DNA from: an uncultured Oscillibacter sp.
GTDB lineage: Bacteria; Bacillota; Clostridia; Oscillospirales; Oscillospiraceae
Assembly (NCBI GenBank): GCA_910583785.1
Contig: CAJTZK010000004.1
Coordinates: forward strand, 182,427-246,426
Length of the DNA stretch: 64,000 bases
Reading direction: 5' to 3'
Shown piece by piece: positions 60,830 to 64,000 of this stretch. Numbering within the stretch: the stretch's first letter is position 1; every line of letters starts with the position of its first letter. Below the pieces are notes generated by a model. The model worked only from the letters and a program-made list of their open reading frames with translations, was not told the origin of the DNA and made no database searches. A program made the translations under genes and the position numbers.

Positions 60830-62019
60830 TTTCCTCCTGCCGGAACCGGGCCTTGTCCGCCGCCCTGCGGTACTCCACCGCCACGGGCCGGGCCTGCTTG
60901 TAGGTGGTGACGTTCTTAATCAGCACGGCCATTTCTCCCAAACGCCGCTCCGCCGTTTTCAGCGCGGCGGCTTCCTCGCTGGCGGCGCTGATCTCCGCCA
61001 CACGGCTTTCCAGATCAGGATAGGCGTCGATGCCATGCTCCGTCAGGAAGTTCATGGCCTTTGCAGCCTGCTGTAAATTGTGTATCTTCGCCCTCGTCGT
61101 CGCAAAGTCCGCTCCACTCCGTTTCCACCTGCGGTGAAAACTGCGTTCGCTTCCTTGCTCCTCCTCTCCCCACAAAGCCAGCGGCTTTGCGGGGATCCCA
61201 ACATAGCCCGCCGATTGCTGGGCCTTGATGCTGTTCTCGATGTCGATACGCAGGGAGATACCCTTGCGGGCTTTCGGCTTCCGGGCGGCGATGAACCGGC
61301 CCTGGATGCGTTCGGTGATGGCTTCCTCGGTGTAGGCTTCGCCCAGCGTCTTGCACCTGGTAAACCGCTCCTGGCCGGGGCGCGGAACGACACGAATTTC
61401 CCCCGCTTGATTGATTTCATAGCCCTGCCTCTCCATGAGCCACAGGAAGTCGTCAAAATCCTTGGCCTGGGGGATAGCGGCGCCGATGGCAATTTTCAGT
61501 TTCGTTTTCCAGCTCCGGCCCCGCCGCTGGGCGTCCCACTCGGCGTAGGACTGGCCTCTGTCCCGGCTTCACCACGGATAGCCCCTGTTCCCGGCACAGC
61601 CGGTCGCTGGTGCGCCGGATGAACGAATAGCTTTGCTTGTTGGAAATGTACTTCCGGCAGTTCACCATATCCACGGCGCAGAAAATGATGTGATTATGGA
61701 CATAGCCCTTGTCGATGTGCGTTGTCAGCACATAGGGATATTTCCCCTGCAAAACCTCGTCGGCCAGCCGCCGCCCGATCTCGTGGGCCTGCTCCGGCGT
61801 GGCCTCGCCGGGGGCAAAGGACTGTATCAGGTGGTGGGCCAGATTGTTCCCTTTCTGCATCGCCTGGGCCAGCAGCATTTCAAATTCGATGTCCGCCGTT
61901 TCATAGGAACAGCCAAAGGAGGACACCAGCATTTTCCCGTCCGTCTTGTCCAGGTTCTCGATGTAGTCAAGGGCCTGTTTCAGCGTTGACTTGATATGAA
62001 TGAGTTTTAATAGGAACAC
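60830..62019 (-). pseudogene. Conjugative relaxase (MobA/VirD2-like), frameshifted, with an in-frame insertion
   Basis: The N-terminal half reads HIKSTLKQALDYIENLDKTDG, HHLIQSFAPGEATPEQAHEIG and TTHIDKGYVHNHIIFCAVDM, with the HxDxxxxHNH-type metal motif of relaxases. After SVVKPGQ a one-base shift near 61560 moves the frame (GQSYAEWDAQRRG continues in the other frame). The second half continues from MERQGYEINQAGEIRVVPRPG to about residue KARFRQEE, where family similarity ends at 60830. Codons at about 61092-61202 add 37 residues not expected from the family. The first few codons are also abnormal. It is not expected to make a working relaxase. Confidence 0.8.
61092..61202. repeat. In-frame palindromic insertion inside the relaxase gene
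   Basis: 111 bases (37 codons) between SAGY and AKIHNLQQ, where related relaxases run straight through. It contains the stem CCCCACAAAGCC/GGCTTTGCGGGG (61168-61194). Part of it resembles sequence at 60793-60840 beyond the relaxase end. Confidence 0.5.
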
Positions 62020-62087
62020 TGTAATATCAAGGCTTTTCGGAGCCTACACCCACAAAAAAATATTATTTGAGCTATCACATTACGCAG

Positions 62088-62123
62088 AAAGCCGTCCGGC
62101 ATGAAAAAACGGGCGGCTTTTTT
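62088..62123 (+). terminator. Terminator upstream of parB
   Basis: AAAGCCGTCCG pairs with CGGGCGGCTTT over an 11-base A-rich loop, then TTTT. It separates parB from the relaxase region. Confidence 0.85.
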
Positions 62124-62216
62124 GCGTGGATAGCCGGGAGGGAGGCGAAAAAATAGTAACAAACTTTTAGCGCAAGATTTGTGCAACATTCACGAAATTA
62201 AAAAAGGAGGTAACGA

Positions 62217-63719
62217 ATGGCAGACGAAAAGCTGAACACGAGCCCGGAAGAAAATCCCCAGCCCAGCTTGTTCGATACGGGCCCGGCTGAGGCTCCTACC
62301 CCGGAGGCTCCCACGCCGGAGCCCCCGGCTCCGGAGAACGCCCCCGAGCAGACTGGCGGCGAACCACCCGTCCAGGATGCCCCGGCTGGGGCCCCCGGCG
62401 CGGTGAATGTCTCCGCTGACCAGATTGAAAAGCTGATGGCGGAGCGCCGGGCGGCGGGACGTGCGGAGGTGGAAAAGAACGAGCCGCCCGAACCGGAACA
62501 GCCGCCCACCCCGGCCCCGGAGGATAAGGCCGCCGGGGAAAAGGAGCCCGCCAAAAAGGACAAGGCCGCCAAAGAAAAAACGCCCGAGCCGGATAAGTCC
62601 AAGGGCAGGCGGGGCCGCAAGCCCAAGGAAGAAAAAGCGGGGCCCGGTGAACCGGGAGGGACGGGGGCCCGCCGTGGCCGCCCGGCCAAGGCTGATAAGG
62701 CGGCCCCGGACAGGCCCCCGTCCCCACCTCGAGACAAAATGTCCCAAAGCAAGGGCGGAAAGGCCGCCACGGTAAAGGGCAAGGAAGAGGCCCCCGCCGC
62801 TCCTGCGCCGGAACCGCCGCCCCAGCCCCGTGACGCGACCCGCGCCGAAAAGGAAGAGATTGTTTATCTCAACCTTTCGGAGCTGTTCCCGTTCAAAGAC
62901 CATCCCTTTGGTGTCCGTGACGATGCGGAGATGAAAGGGCTCGTGGAGTCGGTCAAGGACAACGGCGTACACCAGCCCGCGCTGGTGCGTCCCCGCGAGG
63001 GCGGGGGCTATGAAATCATCGCGGGCCACCGCCGCCAGCGGGCCAGTGAGCTGGCCGGGTTTGCAAATATGCCGTGTATCGTCCGCAACATGACGGACGA
63101 TGAGGCCATCCTTGCGATGACGGACGACAACCTGCGCCACCGGGAAAAGATTCTGCCGATGGAAAAGGCTCAGTCTCTGAAAATGCAGGTAGAGGCCATC
63201 AGCCATCAAGGGACGAAGCTGGAGGGCGTGGCCGCCGGGGACGTTGGAAAACGCTCCACGGAAATCGTGGGGGAACGGAACGGCATGAACTACAAGCAGG
63301 TACAGCGGTATATCCGGCTGACCGAGCTTGTGCCGGAGCTCCAGTCTATGGTGAACGAGAAAAAGCTGTCTTTCACCCCCGCCGTGGAAATCTCGTTCAT
63401 CAAGCCCAAAAACCAGAGGTTTATCGCCGTTTCCATTGAGGGCGAGCAGGCATCCCCCTCGCTCTCCCAGGCCCAGGAGCTCCGCAAGCTGGATAAGGAC
63501 GGGAAACTGAACGGCGATGTGATTGACGGCATTTTGAGCCGTGAAAAAAAGGAGGTAGACAAAGTGATTATTTCCGCCGCTGAACTGAACAAGTATTTCG
63601 GCAAGGACGCCACGCCCCGGGAAATGAAAGACCAGATTATGTCCCTGCTGGCCGAATGGAAAGAGAAACAGCCCCCGGAGCGCACCGCCCCGGAGAAAAA
63701 GACCGACCGGGAAAAGTAA
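62217..63719 (+). CDS. parB: ParB/Spo0J-like partition protein of an integrative element
   Basis: The 500-residue protein has an N-terminal 195 residues that are Pro/Ala/Glu/Lys-rich and probably disordered. The ParB N-terminal domain follows (IVYLNLSELFPFKDHPFGVR, KDNGVHQPALVRPREGGGYEIIAGHRRQRASELAG with the GHRR nucleotide-binding motif, and MTDDNLRHREKILPMEKA). The central helix-turn-helix region (EIVGERNGMNYKQVQRYIRLTEL) and a C-terminal domain complete it. Tn1549-type elements carry a similar gene. AAAAAGGAGG precedes the ATG. It looks intact, unlike its neighbours. Confidence 0.92.
   Translation: MADEKLNTSPEENPQPSLFDTGPAEAPTPEAPTPEPPAPENAPEQTGGEPPVQDAPAGAPGAVNVSADQIEKLMAERRAAGRAEVEKNEPPEPEQPPTPAPEDKAAGEKEPAKKDKAAKEKTPEPDKSKGRRGRKPKEEKAGPGEPGGTGARRGRPAKADKAAPDRPPSPPRDKMSQSKGGKAATVKGKEEAPAAPAPEPPPQPRDATRAEKEEIVYLNLSELFPFKDHPFGVRDDAEMKGLVESVKDNGVHQPALVRPREGGGYEIIAGHRRQRASELAGFANMPCIVRNMTDDEAILAMTDDNLRHREKILPMEKAQSLKMQVEAISHQGTKLEGVAAGDVGKRSTEIVGERNGMNYKQVQRYIRLTELVPELQSMVNEKKLSFTPAVEISFIKPKNQRFIAVSIEGEQASPSLSQAQELRKLDKDGKLNGDVIDGILSREKKEVDKVIISAAELNKYFGKDATPREMKDQIMSLLAEWKEKQPPERTAPEKKTDREK
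62731..62745. promoter_or_regulatory. 15-bp near-palindrome inside parB (site 1)
   Basis: GAGACAAAATGTCCC. Arms differ at one position. The same sequence in reverse orientation is found just after the parB stop. Candidate ParB binding (parS-like) site. Confidence 0.5.
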
Positions 63720-63724
63720 GCCTT

Positions 63725-63739
63725 GAGACATTTTGTCCC
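63725..63739. promoter_or_regulatory. 15-bp near-palindrome after parB (site 2)
   Basis: GAGACATTTTGTCCC, the reverse complement of GGGACAAAATGTCTC, five bases past the parB stop and 980 bases from site 1. It is followed by a pyrimidine run GGTTTTTCTTTTTC. Confidence 0.5.
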
Positions 63740-63799
63740 GAGGTTTTTCTTTTTCCCGCGCCCCTCCCCCGCGCCTTGCATAGCGTTCTTTTAGAGAGG

Positions 63800-63962
63800 G
63801 GCTCTGGTGGTATATCCCCCGTCGCCGCCTGCTACTGAGCACAGCCGGGAGTGGGCGGTCAAGGGGCGGAACGCCCGCCGCCTGCGGCGGCTTGCCCTTG
63901 ACGGCCCGCCCCGGCTGTGCCACCCCTCCCGGCGCGGCGGGGGATATATCCTCCAGAGCCGC
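63800..63962. repeat. Roughly 160-bp imperfect inverted repeat (large stem-loop)
   Basis: GGCTCTGGTGGTATATCCCCC (63800-63820) faces its near complement at 63940-63961. Further in, CACAGCCGGGAGTGGGCGGTC (63840-63860) faces GACGGCCCGCCCCGGCTGTG (63900-63919). The tip carries a GCCGCCTGCGGCGGC hairpin. A second small hairpin (CCCTTTCCCA/TGGGAAAGGG) follows at 63965-63986. No gene is present in this 280-base end region. Confidence 0.7.
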
Positions 63963-64000
63963 CCCCTTTCCCATGAATGGGAAAGGGCGGGGGGATAGGG

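Overview
The window reads as a high-GC (low-60s percent by eye), single-membrane, endospore-forming Firmicute of the gut Oscillospiraceae type (Flavonifractor/Lawsonibacter/Intestinimonas-like). This is an inference from gene content and order: rpsF-ssb-rpsR, era-yqzL-recO-mutS2, RNase J, YetF/DUF421 with DUF4363, a PdaA-type spore-cortex deacetylase, BclA-like spore-surface remnants, PTS HPr/EI, and consensus sigma-A promoters with 16-17 bp spacers.

Bases 1 to about 54,300 are mainly chromosomal housekeeping. In order they hold: the 3' part of an amylosucrase-like GH13 enzyme; ptsH-ptsI; a HIT protein; rpsF-ssb-rpsR; tRNA-Gly(CCC); an ECF sigma/anti-sigma pair; DUF421-DUF4363; a PAT-like acetyltransferase; ackA; tmcAL; a TetR-controlled RND/adaptor/TolC-like efflux cluster; a small XRE regulator plus membrane protein; an orphan ZnuA-like lipoprotein; a nitroreductase; a previously unlisted 27-codon holin-like ORF with a convergent antisense promoter (putative type I toxin-antitoxin); a DEAD-box helicase; an XRE regulator in an AT-rich pocket; RNase J; radC; uvrB; small metabolic genes; uvrA; era-(PNPOx)-yqzL-recO-mutS2; a uridine phosphorylase; an unknown two-gene unit; copper ATPase plus CsoR with textbook operators; a beta-helix transferase; pdaA; two nucleases; two membrane-anchored proteins; and a secreted cyclophilin.

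From about 54.7 kb to the end is an accessory mosaic. Two degenerate BclA-like genes sit at its left. One of them is cut off at about 55,940, where AT-richer mobile DNA begins. Then come a truncated replication-type HTH gene, a 5'-truncated large serine recombinase with an unusual repeat tail, an AT-rich Rrf2 regulator diverging from a flavodoxin-ferredoxin (EFR1) gene, a frameshifted relaxase carrying an in-frame palindromic insertion, and an intact ParB. Two 15-bp near-palindromes lie in and just after parB, followed by a roughly 160-bp imperfect inverted repeat. This looks like decayed and possibly still partly working integrative/conjugative element material continuing beyond the window.

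Functional links: HPr and EI feed PTS phosphotransfer. Three DNA-repair genes (uvrB, uvrA, radC) are in the same 8 kb but in separate units. The TetR, CsoR, ECF and XRE circuits each show candidate self-regulatory sites. Coordinates of coding starts were chosen from Shine-Dalgarno spacing and family N-termini. No database search was possible, so family names rest on recognised motifs.
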